A DNA stretch of 64,000 nucleotides from Aldehydirespirator sp965261105 (GCA_965261105.1 CBDHCM010000006.1:1550001-1614000); one strand, 5' to 3'. Positions 33,308 to 41,775 are shown, numbered from the stretch's first letter. Program-made: numbers and translations. Notes: a model not told the origin generated them from the sequence alone.

Positions 33308-35130
33308 TTCTTGGCGCCTGCCTCGAGCCTGGACTTGACCGTTTCGATCAGGCCGCTGTGCTGGGTGCGGAAGATTGCCTCGTCGTAGTGGCTCTCCAGG
33401 AGGTCCAGCTCCTCATTGAAGGCCTTCCTGAGGCTCCAGCACATGACCAGCAGGATCAGCGCGAAGGGAAGCCCGGTGGACACCGCCGCGGTCTGTAGCG
33501 CCGACAGTCCCCCACCGAGCAGCAGGACTATGGCCACGCCGCCCTCCATCATTGCCCAGAACACTCGCTGGGGCTTCGGAGAGTCCAGCTTGCCGCCCGA
33601 GGTGAGGTGGTCCACCACCAGCGACCCGGAGTCCGAGGATGTCACGAAGAACGAGACGAGCAGCAGCACGCCGACCAGCGACACGATGCTGGTGAGCGGG
33701 AAGGCCTCCAGCATGTCGAACAATGCGGTGGCGACGTTGTCGTTGACCGCGGTGGCCACGTCGCGCTCGCCGCTGAGCTGCAGGTCGATGGCCGCGCCGC
33801 CGAAGACGGAGAACCAGGCGAAGCACAGCAACGACGGCAGGAACATGACGCCGGTGAGCAACTCCCGCACGGAGCGGCCCTTCGAGATGCGGGCCACGAA
33901 CATCCCCACGAACGGCGACCACGAGATCCACCATCCCCAATAGAAGATGGTCCAGCCGGCCTGCCAGTTGGTGCCGGTGAATGCCTCGTTCCAGAACCCG
34001 AACTCGGGCAGGATCTGGACGTAGTAGCCGACGCTCTGGGTGAACAGCGACAGCATGAACAGCGTCGGGCCGACCAGTGCCACGAACAGCAGGAAGCCGC
34101 CTGCCAGGTAGATGTTGATCTGGCTCAGCCGTTTCACTCCGGCGTCGAGCCCTGCGACCACCGAGATGGTGGCCAGGCCTGTGATGGCGATGATCAGCAC
34201 GATCTGGAAGCCGGTGCCGGAGGGCAGGCCGTAGAGCTTGTTGAGCCCGGCCGCGGCCTGCTGCGCCCCCAGGCCCAGCGAGGTCGCCAGACCGAACAGG
34301 GTGGCTACGACGGTCAGGGTGTCGATGGCGTTGCCCCAGTGCCCGTAGATCCTCGGCCCGAGTATCGGATAGAAGATCGAACGGAACGTGAGCGGAAGGC
34401 CCCGGTTGTAGGCGAAGAAGCCCAAGGCGAGCGCTACCAGTCCGTACAGCGCCCAGGCGTGAATGCCCCAGTGCAGGAAGGTGGTGCCCACCGCGGCCTT
34501 GGCGGCCTCTCCCGTGCCGGGCTCAGCGCCGAACAGCGGGGGCGGCGACGCCAGGTGGTAGATCGGCTCGGCCACGCCCCAGAACATCAACCCGATGCCG
34601 ATGCCCGCCGATATCAGCATCGCGTACCAGGCGCCGGTGGAGAACTCCGGACGGGCGCGCGGGCCGCCGAGACGTATCTTCCCGTACCGGCTGAAGGCGA
34701 AGTACAGCGCCACGAACAGGAAGATGTTGAAGTCGATGATGTACAGCCACCCGAGCTTCTCGTTGATGAACCCCAGCACCTCGCTGAAGATGGTGCTGGC
34801 CGAGTCCTGGAAGATCAGGGTGAAGCCGATGAACACCGCCATGAATCCGGCCGACGAGAACGTCACCGTCGGGTGGATGTCGAAGCCCCACCTCACGATG
34901 TTCTTGTCGCCGGGCTCCCGGTTGGCCACCTCCGGGTAGAAGTCGATGTCGGGATCGATCTGGAGTCCTTCGAAGGGCCTGCGGTCGCTGATCGCCTCCT
35001 CTCGATGCCGCGCCTCCTCGGCCTCCCAGTCCTGGAGGGCCCGGGTGGCCTCGGTGAGATCTATGTCGGTGTCATCGGGGCTTTGATGGATCCGAGGATC
35101 CCGCTCCGCCCCGGTGTCTTCGGCGTCCAT
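33304..35130 (-). CDS. BCCT-family betaine/choline/carnitine transporter
   Basis: BCCT carriers take up trimethylammonium compounds with Na+ or H+. The 608-residue protein has a hydrophilic, acidic N-terminal extension of about 110 residues and then twelve hydrophobic helices. The family hallmarks are GIGIGLMFWGVAEPIYHL and the tryptophan-rich YWGWWISWSPFVGMFVARIS with SKGRSVREL. The ATG at 35130 is preceded by GGAGG at seven bases. Downstream the stop overlaps the start of the ProX-like lipoprotein. A short C-terminal tail (LDLLESHYDEAIFR on) remains in the cytoplasm and could sense osmotic state, as in BetP. Confidence 0.94.
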   Translation of the reverse strand: MDAEDTGAERDPRIHQSPDDTDIDLTEATRALQDWEAEEARHREEAISDRRPFEGLQIDPDIDFYPEVANREPGDKNIVRWGFDIHPTVTFSSAGFMAVFIGFTLIFQDSASTIFSEVLGFINEKLGWLYIIDFNIFLFVALYFAFSRYGKIRLGGPRARPEFSTGAWYAMLISAGIGIGLMFWGVAEPIYHLASPPPLFGAEPGTGEAAKAAVGTTFLHWGIHAWALYGLVALALGFFAYNRGLPLTFRSIFYPILGPRIYGHWGNAIDTLTVVATLFGLATSLGLGAQQAAAGLNKLYGLPSGTGFQIVLIIAITGLATISVVAGLDAGVKRLSQINIYLAGGFLLFVALVGPTLFMLSLFTQSVGYYVQILPEFGFWNEAFTGTNWQAGWTIFYWGWWISWSPFVGMFVARISKGRSVRELLTGVMFLPSLLCFAWFSVFGGAAIDLQLSGERDVATAVNDNVATALFDMLEAFPLTSIVSLVGVLLLVSFFVTSSDSGSLVVDHLTSGGKLDSPKPQRVFWAMMEGGVAIVLLLGGGLSALQTAAVSTGLPFALILLVMCWSLRKAFNEELDLLESHYDEAIFRTQHSGLIETVKSRLEAGAKK

Positions 35131-35303
35131 TGCAGTCCCTCCGGGTCGACTCTCCTGAACCTGGATGCACACCCGGAAACCGGCATAACACCAGGACATC
35201 GTTGAATCTAGCACGGCCACGTATCCCGTGCAGGAGGAGTCGACCTCGGGAGGCCGGACGGTCATCCGGCTACTCTTGGCCCACGTCTATCCGGGTGCCG
35301 CCA
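35131..35303. promoter_or_regulatory. Divergent control region with a shared inverted repeat
   Basis: This gap separates the BCCT gene from the channel gene. GGTCGACTCTCCT at 35144-35156 and AGGAGGAGTCGACC at 35232-35245 form an inverted repeat, so both genes carry a similar AGGAG-AGTCGACC element in their 5' leader region. It may bind one regulator that sets both transcripts. I could not assign -35/-10 boxes with confidence. Confidence 0.45.
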
Positions 35304-37376
35304 ATGCGCCGAGCTTTCATCGTCGTCCTGGGATTGATGGCAGTCGCGCTGTTGGCCCCGCTCGGTGCTGGGGCGGCCGGCCTGTCCGACGAGGCGCCCC
35401 GAGTGCGTCTGGCCCGGGCCACCTGGGACACGGGCTGGTTCCAAGCGGAGGTCTACGGGCTCCTGCTGGAGCGGCTGGGCTACCGGGTGGATGGCCCGGT
35501 GACGATGGGCAACACCGAGTTCTACGAGGCCGTGGCCGGGGGCGAAGTCGACCTGTGGGCCAACGGCTGGTTCCCGCTGCACGACTCTTTGATCGAGGAG
35601 TCGGCTCCGGTTGAGGTGGTTGGCACAGCCGTGGACGATGGAGCCCTCCAGGGCTATTTCGTAGACGCAGCCACCGCCGAGGCCCACGGCATCACGAGCC
35701 TGGGGGACCTCGCCGACCCCGCGGTGGCCGCGCTGTTCGACCACGACGGCGACGGCCGGGCCGACCTGGTCGGCTGCGAGGTCGGATGGTCGTGCGCTCT
35801 GACCATCGACCACCATCTGCAGGCCTACGGGCTGTCGGACACTGTGGAGCACGTGCAGGGCGACTACTCGCCCCTCATCGGCGAGACCATCGCCCGCTAC
35901 CGCTCCGGCCGGCCCGTGCTCTACTACACGTGGACCCCCAACTGGACGGTCGGCGAGATGGTTCCCGGCCGCGACGCGGTTTGGCTCGAGGTGCCCTTCG
36001 CTTCGCTTCCCCTCGAACAGGCCCGAGCCCTGGACCGCACCTCGGTGGCCGGGATTCCCGGATGCGCCAACGACCCCTGCCTGACCGGCTGGCCGCCGAA
36101 CGACATCCGCGCCGTTGCCAATTCGGACTTCCTGGAGGCCAACCCGTCGGTGCGCAGACTCTTGGAGCAGGTGGTCATACCCCTCGCCGACATATCCGCG
36201 CAGAACGTGCGGATGGTGACCGAGGGCGGGGATCCTGCGGACATACGGCGCCATGCCGAGGAGTGGATGGCGGCCAACTTGGCGTCGGTCGACCGGTGGG
36301 TCTCCGCCGCCGACCCCCGGGCCGTGGCGCTGGAGGAGTCTGCTGCCGACGCGACCGGGGCCGAAGGCACCCTGACGGTGGCGGCGCGCGCCCTGCCACC
36401 GTTCGTGATCTACGAGAACCGCTCCTACAGCGGATTCGAGGTCGAGCTGGTTCGGCTCGTCGCGGCCAAGCTTGGCATGTCGGTCGACATCTACGCGGTC
36501 GACACTGTCGCCAAGCAGATCGACGACATCAGCCGCGGCGTTGCCCGGCTCGGGCTGGGAGGGGTGGCCATCACCGAGTCGCGCGAGGAGGTCGTGGACT
36601 TCTCGCTCCCGGTGCTGGACTCAGGCCTGACCATCCTGACCACGAACGACGACTCGCGTGGCATCGGCGGTCGGATGCTGTCCTTCCTCGATGCCGTCGC
36701 CTCATCGGATCTGCCCTGGCTGCTGGTTGTCTTCGGCGTGGCCGTGCTGGTCTCCGCGCACTTGATCTGGTGGCTGGAGCGCCATGACAATCCAGACTTC
36801 GCGGTCCCCTACCGCCGCGGCATCTGGGACTCGTTCTATTGGTCGGTGGTGACGATGAGCACCGTCGGGTACGGCGACAAGGTGGCTAGAGGAACGAGGG
36901 GCCGCCTTCTGGCGCTGGTGTGGATAGCCATGGGAACCCTGGTCTTCGCCAGTTTCACCGCAGCCATCGCTTCCTCATTGGCGGTCAACGAGCTGCGATC
37001 CGAGATCTCCGGACCCTCCGACCTGACGGGCCGGCGGGTTGCCACCGTTACCCACTCGGCCGGGGAGGCGTACCTTCCCTCCATCGGGGTGGGTCCGGTG
37101 CTGGTGGACAGCATCGACGACGCCTATCCCCTGCTGGCGGAGGGCGAGGTGGAAGCGATCGTGTTCGATGCTCCCGTGCTGCAGTTCCATGCCGCCCGCG
37201 AGGGCGCCGGGGAGGTCACGACGGTGGGATCTGACTTTCAGAAGGTGCAGTACGGCCTGATGCTTGGATCCGACGACGCCGAGCTGCGCGAGCGCCTCAA
37301 CCTTGCGATTCTCGAACTCATCGAGAACGGTGTGTATGGGCGGCTGCACGACGCGTGGTTCGGAGCCCAGCGCTGA
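35304..37376 (+). CDS. ProX betaine-binding domain fused to a GluR0-like ligand-gated K+ channel
   Basis: This 690-residue protein begins with a signal sequence (MRRAFIVVLGLMAVALLAPL). Residues about 33-335 are a complete ProX domain with all three betaine-cage tryptophans: W89 (NGWFPLHD), W162 (GCEVGWSC) and W210 (YYTWTPNW). After a linker, residues about 356-450 form lobe S1 of a glutamate-receptor-type binding domain, with the ligand arginine in ITESREEVVDFS. Then come helix TM1 (471-492), a re-entrant pore with the potassium filter TVGYGD (520-525), TM2 (534-561) and lobe S2 (565-690, AIVFDAPVLQF). S1-TM1-pore-TM2-S2 is the GluR0 topology. The N-terminal ProX domain is, as far as I know, not part of that family. 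It lies divergent to the BCCT/ProX operon. A betaine-responsive K+ channel is inferred. Confidence 0.9.
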   Translation: MRRAFIVVLGLMAVALLAPLGAGAAGLSDEAPRVRLARATWDTGWFQAEVYGLLLERLGYRVDGPVTMGNTEFYEAVAGGEVDLWANGWFPLHDSLIEESAPVEVVGTAVDDGALQGYFVDAATAEAHGITSLGDLADPAVAALFDHDGDGRADLVGCEVGWSCALTIDHHLQAYGLSDTVEHVQGDYSPLIGETIARYRSGRPVLYYTWTPNWTVGEMVPGRDAVWLEVPFASLPLEQARALDRTSVAGIPGCANDPCLTGWPPNDIRAVANSDFLEANPSVRRLLEQVVIPLADISAQNVRMVTEGGDPADIRRHAEEWMAANLASVDRWVSAADPRAVALEESAADATGAEGTLTVAARALPPFVIYENRSYSGFEVELVRLVAAKLGMSVDIYAVDTVAKQIDDISRGVARLGLGGVAITESREEVVDFSLPVLDSGLTILTTNDDSRGIGGRMLSFLDAVASSDLPWLLVVFGVAVLVSAHLIWWLERHDNPDFAVPYRRGIWDSFYWSVVTMSTVGYGDKVARGTRGRLLALVWIAMGTLVFASFTAAIASSLAVNELRSEISGPSDLTGRRVATVTHSAGEAYLPSIGVGPVLVDSIDDAYPLLAEGEVEAIVFDAPVLQFHAAREGAGEVTTVGSDFQKVQYGLMLGSDDAELRERLNLAILELIENGVYGRLHDAWFGAQR

Positions 37377-37402
37377 TGCCTCTGCGTGTCGGCCTCTGTT
37401 GG

Positions 37403-37475
37403 TTCCCGCTCGCCTTCGCTGCGCTCACGGGCCGCTCGGGCCCGGGTTCCCGCTCGCCTTCGCTCGGCCTCTAGG
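37403..37475. repeat. Dispersed repeat, inverted and shortened copies
   Basis: 37403-37442 is a reverse-complement relative of the 73-bp repeat seen at 3873 and 44489. A second partial copy, TTCCCGCTCGCCTTCGCTCG, follows and ends in CGCTCGGCCTCTAGG (37461-37475), which contains the stop codon of rluD. The element separates the convergent channel and rluD genes. Confidence 0.75.
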
Positions 37476-38394
37476 ACAGCGAGGCCAGCACAGTGGCCAG
37501 ATCGTCGGGAAGGGGAGCCTCGGCCCGGACGGTCGTGCCGCTGACGGGGTGGCTGAACGCAAGGCTGCGAGCGTGCAGGAACGGGCGAGAGAGCCCGAAG
37601 ACGTCGTCGGAGCGCCCCGGGCCGTAGGCGGGATCACCGACTACCGGGTGGCCGATGGCCCGGAGATGGACCCTGATCTGGTGGGTGCGACCGGTCTCGA
37701 GCCGGCACTCCAGCAGCGCAACACGCGCCGGCTCGGCGTAGCGCCGCTCCACGGTGTAGCGGGTGCGGGCCGGTCGGCCCCGGTCCTTCAGCGTCATTCG
37801 CTGCGGATTGCGGCTCGACCGGCCGATCGGAGCGTCTATCAGGCCCGAAGGCGCTTCCGGGTGCCCCCGCACCAGGGCGCAGTACACCCGCTCCGGCTGG
37901 TGGGCGCGCATCTGCTCAACCAGCAGCTGATAGGCCCGCTCGGTGCGGGCCACCACCAGCAGCCCCGAGGTGCCCCGGTCGAGCCTGTGCACGATCCCGG
38001 GCCGGTAGGGGTCGCCGACTCCGGCGATGTCGGGATAGCGGGCCAGCAGGCCGTGAACCAGCGTGCGGCTGTCGTGCCCCGCACCGGGGTGGACAACCAG
38101 GCCGGCGGGCTTGTCCACCACGACGAGGTCCGGATCCTCAAAGACCGTCCCGAAAACGACATCGGGGTCGGCCGCCGGCTGAGGATCGTCCCGGAGGTCG
38201 ATGTGGACGGCCAGCGACTCGCCCTCGGCGACCCGCCTGGTGCCCGAGGTGACCACTGCACCGTCGAGGCGCACGCCGCCGGTGGCCACCAGCCGGGCTG
38301 CAACGGAGCGGCTCACATCGGCCGCGAGAGCCACGGCGCGGTCAAGCCTCAGGCCGTCGAGAGCTGAGCCGACGATCTCGCCCGGAGGGCTCAT
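37471..38394 (-). CDS. rluD: Ribosomal large subunit pseudouridine synthase (RluD family)
   Basis: The enzyme converts uridines of 23S rRNA to pseudouridine. From the ATG at 38394 it has 307 residues: an N-terminal S4 domain (LDRAVALAADVSRSVAARLV) and a catalytic domain with the aspartate in RPGIVHRLDRGTSGLLVVAR, preceded by VVDKPAGLVVHPGAGH. The RNA-contacting LETGRTHQIRVHLRAIGHPV is intact. Its start overlaps the lspA stop (ATGA), a gene pair common in many bacteria. Whether it modifies the RluD or the RluC set of sites cannot be told. Confidence 0.95.
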   Translation of the reverse strand: MSPPGEIVGSALDGLRLDRAVALAADVSRSVAARLVATGGVRLDGAVVTSGTRRVAEGESLAVHIDLRDDPQPAADPDVVFGTVFEDPDLVVVDKPAGLVVHPGAGHDSRTLVHGLLARYPDIAGVGDPYRPGIVHRLDRGTSGLLVVARTERAYQLLVEQMRAHQPERVYCALVRGHPEAPSGLIDAPIGRSSRNPQRMTLKDRGRPARTRYTVERRYAEPARVALLECRLETGRTHQIRVHLRAIGHPVVGDPAYGPGRSDDVFGLSRPFLHARSLAFSHPVSGTTVRAEAPLPDDLATVLASLS

Positions 38395-38879
38395 CGGTCC
38401 CGGCGGTAGGCGTGCCACACCAAGGCTGCGCCGCCGAGCACGACGCCCATGTCGGCCACGTTCCACACCGGCCACCACTGCACGTCGATGAAGTCGACTA
38501 CCGCGCCATTGAGGAAGCCATCGTCGGACCGGAAGAGGCGGTCGGCCAGGTTGCCGAGCGCTCCCCCGGCTATGCATCCGGCCGCGATCCCAGACCACCG
38601 GCCGGACACCAGTCGCCGGTTGAGCAGCAACGCCGCGGCCACCGCCACGGCCGCCACTCCCAGCAGGGGCCCCAATCCCTGGAAGCTGCTGAAGGCCGCC
38701 CCGGTGTTGAACACAAGGCGCAGCCGCAGCGTCCACACCAAGTCGATGATGCGGCCGCCGTCGAGGGCCTCCAGCGCCCACCACTTGGCGAGCTGGTCGG
38801 CGGCCACCACGGCTGCGGCCGACACCAGGGCCGCGGCGCTGTGCCGATTCGCAGGCCCGGCGGCCACCGCGTCGGTCAC
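38391..38879 (-). CDS. lspA: Lipoprotein signal peptidase II
   Basis: LspA removes the signal peptide from diacylated prolipoproteins in the membrane. The 162-residue protein has four hydrophobic helices and the two catalytic aspartates, in GGALGNLADRLFR and FIDVQWWPVWNVAD. The early VVAADQLAKWWALE and the LVFNTGAAFSSF segments are also family marks. The window encodes several likely substrates (Cys-anchored proteins at 12.2, 14.3 and 33.2 kb). Confidence 0.96.
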   Translation of the reverse strand: MTDAVAAGPANRHSAAALVSAAAVVAADQLAKWWALEALDGGRIIDLVWTLRLRLVFNTGAAFSSFQGLGPLLGVAAVAVAAALLLNRRLVSGRWSGIAAGCIAGGALGNLADRLFRSDDGFLNGAVVDFIDVQWWPVWNVADMGVVLGGAALVWHAYRRDR

Positions 38880-38892
38880 ACTGGCGGCGTCT

Positions 38893-39387
38893 CTATCGGC
38901 GGCCGAGGCCGCCCGCCTTCACCTCAACACGCTCGGCGGCCCAAGGGATGGCCCGGAGGCGGGCGATGGGAATCGGCGCTCCCGATGTGACGCAACAGCC
39001 GTAGGCGCCGTTGTCGATGCGCTCCAGCGCTGCGTCGATCTGGCTGACGGTATGGCGGGCCTGGCTGGAAAGGGCCAAGTCTCGCTCCCGCTCCACCGCG
39101 ACGGTGGCGCCCTCGCCGCCCTCCTCGTCGAACTGGACGTCGCCGGGCTCCCGTGTGGCCAGCAGTGACTCCGCCTCGGCCTGGTACTCCTCGGCCGAAT
39201 GCAGGTACTTGGCCCGCTCCTTGAGCAGCTTGCGTCGCATCTCCTCGAGGAACTTGTCGTCGAAGCGGGGCTTGGGAGCTTTCTTGCCCCCGGTTGTCTT
39301 CGCGCCTGATTTCCTAGTCGACGTCTTGGCGCCGGTCAGCTTGGTGCTCGTGGTGTTGCCGGCTTGCGTCCTGTCGGCGTTGGCCAT
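38893..39387 (-). CDS. TraR/DksA-family protein with a degenerate zinc finger
   Basis: The 164-residue protein has a Lys/Thr-rich N-terminus (about 45 residues), a long helical coiled-coil stretch (FLEEMRRKLLKERAKYLHSA to ERERDLALSSQARHTVSQI), and the finger region of the DksA family, NGAYGCCVTSGAPIPIARLR. Three of the four zinc cysteines are replaced: the family's CxxC becomes CVTS, and the second pair in PWAAERVEVK has none. Such proteins act on RNA polymerase through its secondary channel. This one probably folds without zinc, like some DksA variants. It lies 13 bases upstream of lspA. Confidence 0.85.
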   Translation of the reverse strand: MANADRTQAGNTTSTKLTGAKTSTRKSGAKTTGGKKAPKPRFDDKFLEEMRRKLLKERAKYLHSAEEYQAEAESLLATREPGDVQFDEEGGEGATVAVERERDLALSSQARHTVSQIDAALERIDNGAYGCCVTSGAPIPIARLRAIPWAAERVEVKAGGLGRR

Positions 39388-39456
39388 GTCAAGCTCCCGT
39401 CCTACCGTCAGACGAAGGACTCCCGGTTATAGCAGCGGTACAGACGTGTGCGGCGG

Positions 39457-40824
39457 TCAAGCCCGCTGGCCGAGCCTACCGCCGCGGCCGGCGCCCTCAT
39501 CGTGGTCGAAGAAGGCGGCCATAGCAGCGTCGGTGTTGGGCAGGGGGGCGTCGCTACTGACGACCCTGCGGAGCTGCTCGATGAACTCGTCGTCATCCTC
39601 GGCCTCGACATCGAAGAGTTCGGGGCCGTCGGCGTGCCCGGCACGCATGGTGGGCGCGGCGACAGTCCCGGACTCGTTGCTGGGGTGAAGGTCCGCCGGC
39701 TCCCGGTGGACCGGGCCGCTCCCGCGGAACCCGGGCTCCAAGCCGCCCCGGTTCCATGCGGGTTCGCGAAGCGATGTCGTATCGGCGTCGCCCGAAGAGC
39801 CGTTGGCGACATCTGCGGGCTCATCGTGCCATCCGACCGCGGGAAGATCGGGCGCCGTGTGCGCGGCCATTGCGTCGGCGGGCGCCGTGTGCGCGGCCAT
39901 CGCGTCGGCGGGCGCGGTGCCCGCGGCCATCGCGTCGGCGGCCAGCGTGTGCGCGAGAGCATCCTCGGCGGCTTGGGATATGCCGTCGTGGCCCTGTGCA
40001 GACGCTTGGGGCCTGTCGCCGGGGTCCGGAGGGAACTCGAGGACGGACTCGCCCGGCGAGTCTGCGTCGGCGAGGGCCTGTGGCTCTGCGGCCGCCTCTC
40101 CCGCTCCGGCCTCCGGCGCCTCGGCGTCTGCGTCCTCCTCGACCGAGTCGTAGGCCCAAGCGGTCTCCTCACCGGGCTCAGCGGGGTCGGCGACAGGCTC
40201 GAACTGTTCCACGAAGGACTGGAACGAAACCGAGAGACTGCGAAGCTGCGACCGCTCCTTGTCGAGCCTGGCCCCGATGGCGGCAGTGGCCGCCTCGAGT
40301 TCGGCCCTGGTTGCCTCGAGGGCTTGTATCTCCGCTATCTTGCGGGCGCGTTCGGTGGCCAGCTCCGCGGCTGCCGTCCGCTTCGCCTCGGCGAGAATCA
40401 ACTGGCAGTTCCCCTCGGCCTCCGCCAGGATCTGGACCGCTCGCTCCTCTGATGAGCGCAGCCGCTCGTTGGCGGCCGCCTCGGCCTCAGCGACTGTCTT
40501 GGCCGCACGCTCCTGAGCGAAGCCGGTGATCGACTTGGCCTCGGACCGTGCCTCGGAGACGGCCGCGTCGGCGGTGCGCTGCGCCAGCACGAGGGTTCGC
40601 AGCAGCATCTCGCGGGTCTCGGGCACTCCCTCGGCGTTGCCGCTGTGCGACTCGGTCCGCGCCAGTCGCTGCTGCAGTTCAGAGATCTGTTCTGCGGCCT
40701 GGGCCGCCGCCCGGCTCGCCGTCTTGACGTAGCTGTCCACCTCCTCAAAGTCGTAGCCGCGCAGGCGCTCGCGAAACCGGACCTCGGTGGTGAGATCGTT
40801 GAGAGCATTCATGCGGGCGATCAT
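39457..40824 (-). CDS. divIVA: DivIVA/Wag31-type polar scaffold protein
   Basis: DivIVA marks curved membrane at poles and septa and directs cell-wall growth in actinobacteria. The 455-residue protein starts with the membrane-binding domain: VRFRERLRGYDFEEVDSYV. A coiled coil of about 190 residues follows (ISELQQRLARTESHSG to RLDKERSQLRSL). The remaining half is acidic, Ala/Pro-rich and disordered, with three tandem ten-residue units DAMAAHTAPA. The end (EDDDEFIEQLRRVVSSD) may be a binding motif. The start could be Met1 or Met5. The position after yggT and sepF is the standard actinobacterial order. Confidence 0.9.
   Translation of the reverse strand: MIARMNALNDLTTEVRFRERLRGYDFEEVDSYVKTASRAAAQAAEQISELQQRLARTESHSGNAEGVPETREMLLRTLVLAQRTADAAVSEARSEAKSITGFAQERAAKTVAEAEAAANERLRSSEERAVQILAEAEGNCQLILAEAKRTAAAELATERARKIAEIQALEATRAELEAATAAIGARLDKERSQLRSLSVSFQSFVEQFEPVADPAEPGEETAWAYDSVEEDADAEAPEAGAGEAAAEPQALADADSPGESVLEFPPDPGDRPQASAQGHDGISQAAEDALAHTLAADAMAAGTAPADAMAAHTAPADAMAAHTAPDLPAVGWHDEPADVANGSSGDADTTSLREPAWNRGGLEPGFRGSGPVHREPADLHPSNESGTVAAPTMRAGHADGPELFDVEAEDDDEFIEQLRRVVSSDAPLPNTDAAMAAFFDHDEGAGRGGRLGQRA
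39851..39940 (-). repeat. Three tandem 30-bp units in divIVA
   Basis: Units start at 39851, 39881 and 39911 and encode DAMAAHTAPA, DAMAAHTAPA and DAMAAGTAPA-like decapeptides in the disordered tail. The near-identical bases point to recent expansion by slippage. Confidence 0.85.
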
Positions 40825-40907
40825 GCCACGGGCATCGTCGCGGTTGGTGGATGCCCCGTGCGGTCGCGGTTCTGGCGCCCCGGTCTGCTCCCCGGCTCTC
40901 GGCCGGG

Positions 40908-41165
40908 CTACCGGCAGATGATCTGCCGCAGGATGGTGATCCCGAAGATGACAACGACGGGAGAGAAGTCCAGCGCCATTCCTCCGAGCCTCGCCGCGGG
41001 CAGAACCCGGCGCACCCGATTCATTACCGGGTCGGTGACCGTGTAGAGGAAGCCGGCGACGGTGGCCATGGCCCCGCTTGGGTTGAGCGGGAACCAGCTC
41101 AGGAGCACGCGGCCAAAGATCGCGAACAGGTACAGCTGGAGCAGCAGGCAGACGAACGAGAGCAC
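40908..41165 (-). CDS. YggT-family membrane protein
   Basis: The 85-residue protein has two hydrophobic helices (LSFVCLLLQLYLFAIFGRVL and DFSPVVVIFGITILRQII) with the family link LSWFPLNPSG and DPVMNRVRRVLP between them. YggT proteins sit in division-gene clusters next to sepF and divIVA, as here. They are linked to osmotic tolerance and septum assembly, but their molecular role is not settled. Confidence 0.93.
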   Translation of the reverse strand: MLSFVCLLLQLYLFAIFGRVLLSWFPLNPSGAMATVAGFLYTVTDPVMNRVRRVLPAARLGGMALDFSPVVVIFGITILRQIICR

Positions 41166-41177
41166 TCAGGTCTCGAG

Positions 41178-41732
41178 TCAGGAGCGCTTGTTGCGGGCGG
41201 TCTCTCGCGACACCTCCACGTCGGCTGGGGTGAGCAGGTAGACTTGGTCGGCGACGCGGTCCATCTTTCCGCCGATGGCATAGCAGAGGCCACTCGAGAA
41301 GTCCACCAGCCGCCGCCGCAGATCCCGGTCGACCGCTTGAAGGTTGACGATCACGGGCTGACCCAACTTGAAGCGGTCTCCGATCTCTTGGGCGTCGTTG
41401 AAGGCATCGGGAGACACGGCATGGGGCTTCATGCTCTTGGCCGACATCGGATGCACGACCCGCGCCGGGTTGTCGTGGTCCCGATCCCCGTCGCCCGCTC
41501 CGCCGTCGGGTGGCGTGACCTGCACCGGCCGGACAGTCCGGCCCAGAACGGGGCTTCCGGGTGCTGAGCCCGACGCGACGGAAACCCCTGGCTGCGCCAC
41601 GGAGGCCTCGGACCCGGACGAGTACCGGCCCGGCGCCGCGCGGTGGGACTGTGTGGGGCGGAGCGGGTCGTCGTAGCTCTCGTAGTGCTCGTCAGGCCCG
41701 AGCCCCAGATAGATCATCGCCTTCTTCAGCAT
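41178..41732 (-). CDS. sepF: Cell division protein SepF
   Basis: SepF anchors FtsZ to the membrane, which is vital in actinobacteria that lack FtsA. The 184-residue protein begins with a short amphipathic membrane helix (MLKKAMIYLGLG), then an acidic, disordered linker, and the conserved core DAQEIGDRFKLGQPVIVNLQ with RRLVDFSSGLCYAIGGKMDR and VYLLTPADVEVS. The adjacent genes ftsZ, yggS, pgeF and divIVA confirm it. Confidence 0.96.
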   Translation of the reverse strand: MLKKAMIYLGLGPDEHYESYDDPLRPTQSHRAAPGRYSSGSEASVAQPGVSVASGSAPGSPVLGRTVRPVQVTPPDGGAGDGDRDHDNPARVVHPMSAKSMKPHAVSPDAFNDAQEIGDRFKLGQPVIVNLQAVDRDLRRRLVDFSSGLCYAIGGKMDRVADQVYLLTPADVEVSRETARNKRS

Positions 41733-41775
41733 CGATATCGTCGCTCCTTAAGAGGACTTTAGCGCGTCGCGACGC

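Noticed and set aside
33607..35205. A 532-codon plus-strand open frame opposite the BCCT gene
   Set aside because: The translation is rich in Arg, Gln, His and Gly and lacks hydrophobic core patterns. The opposite strand encodes an unmistakable transporter.
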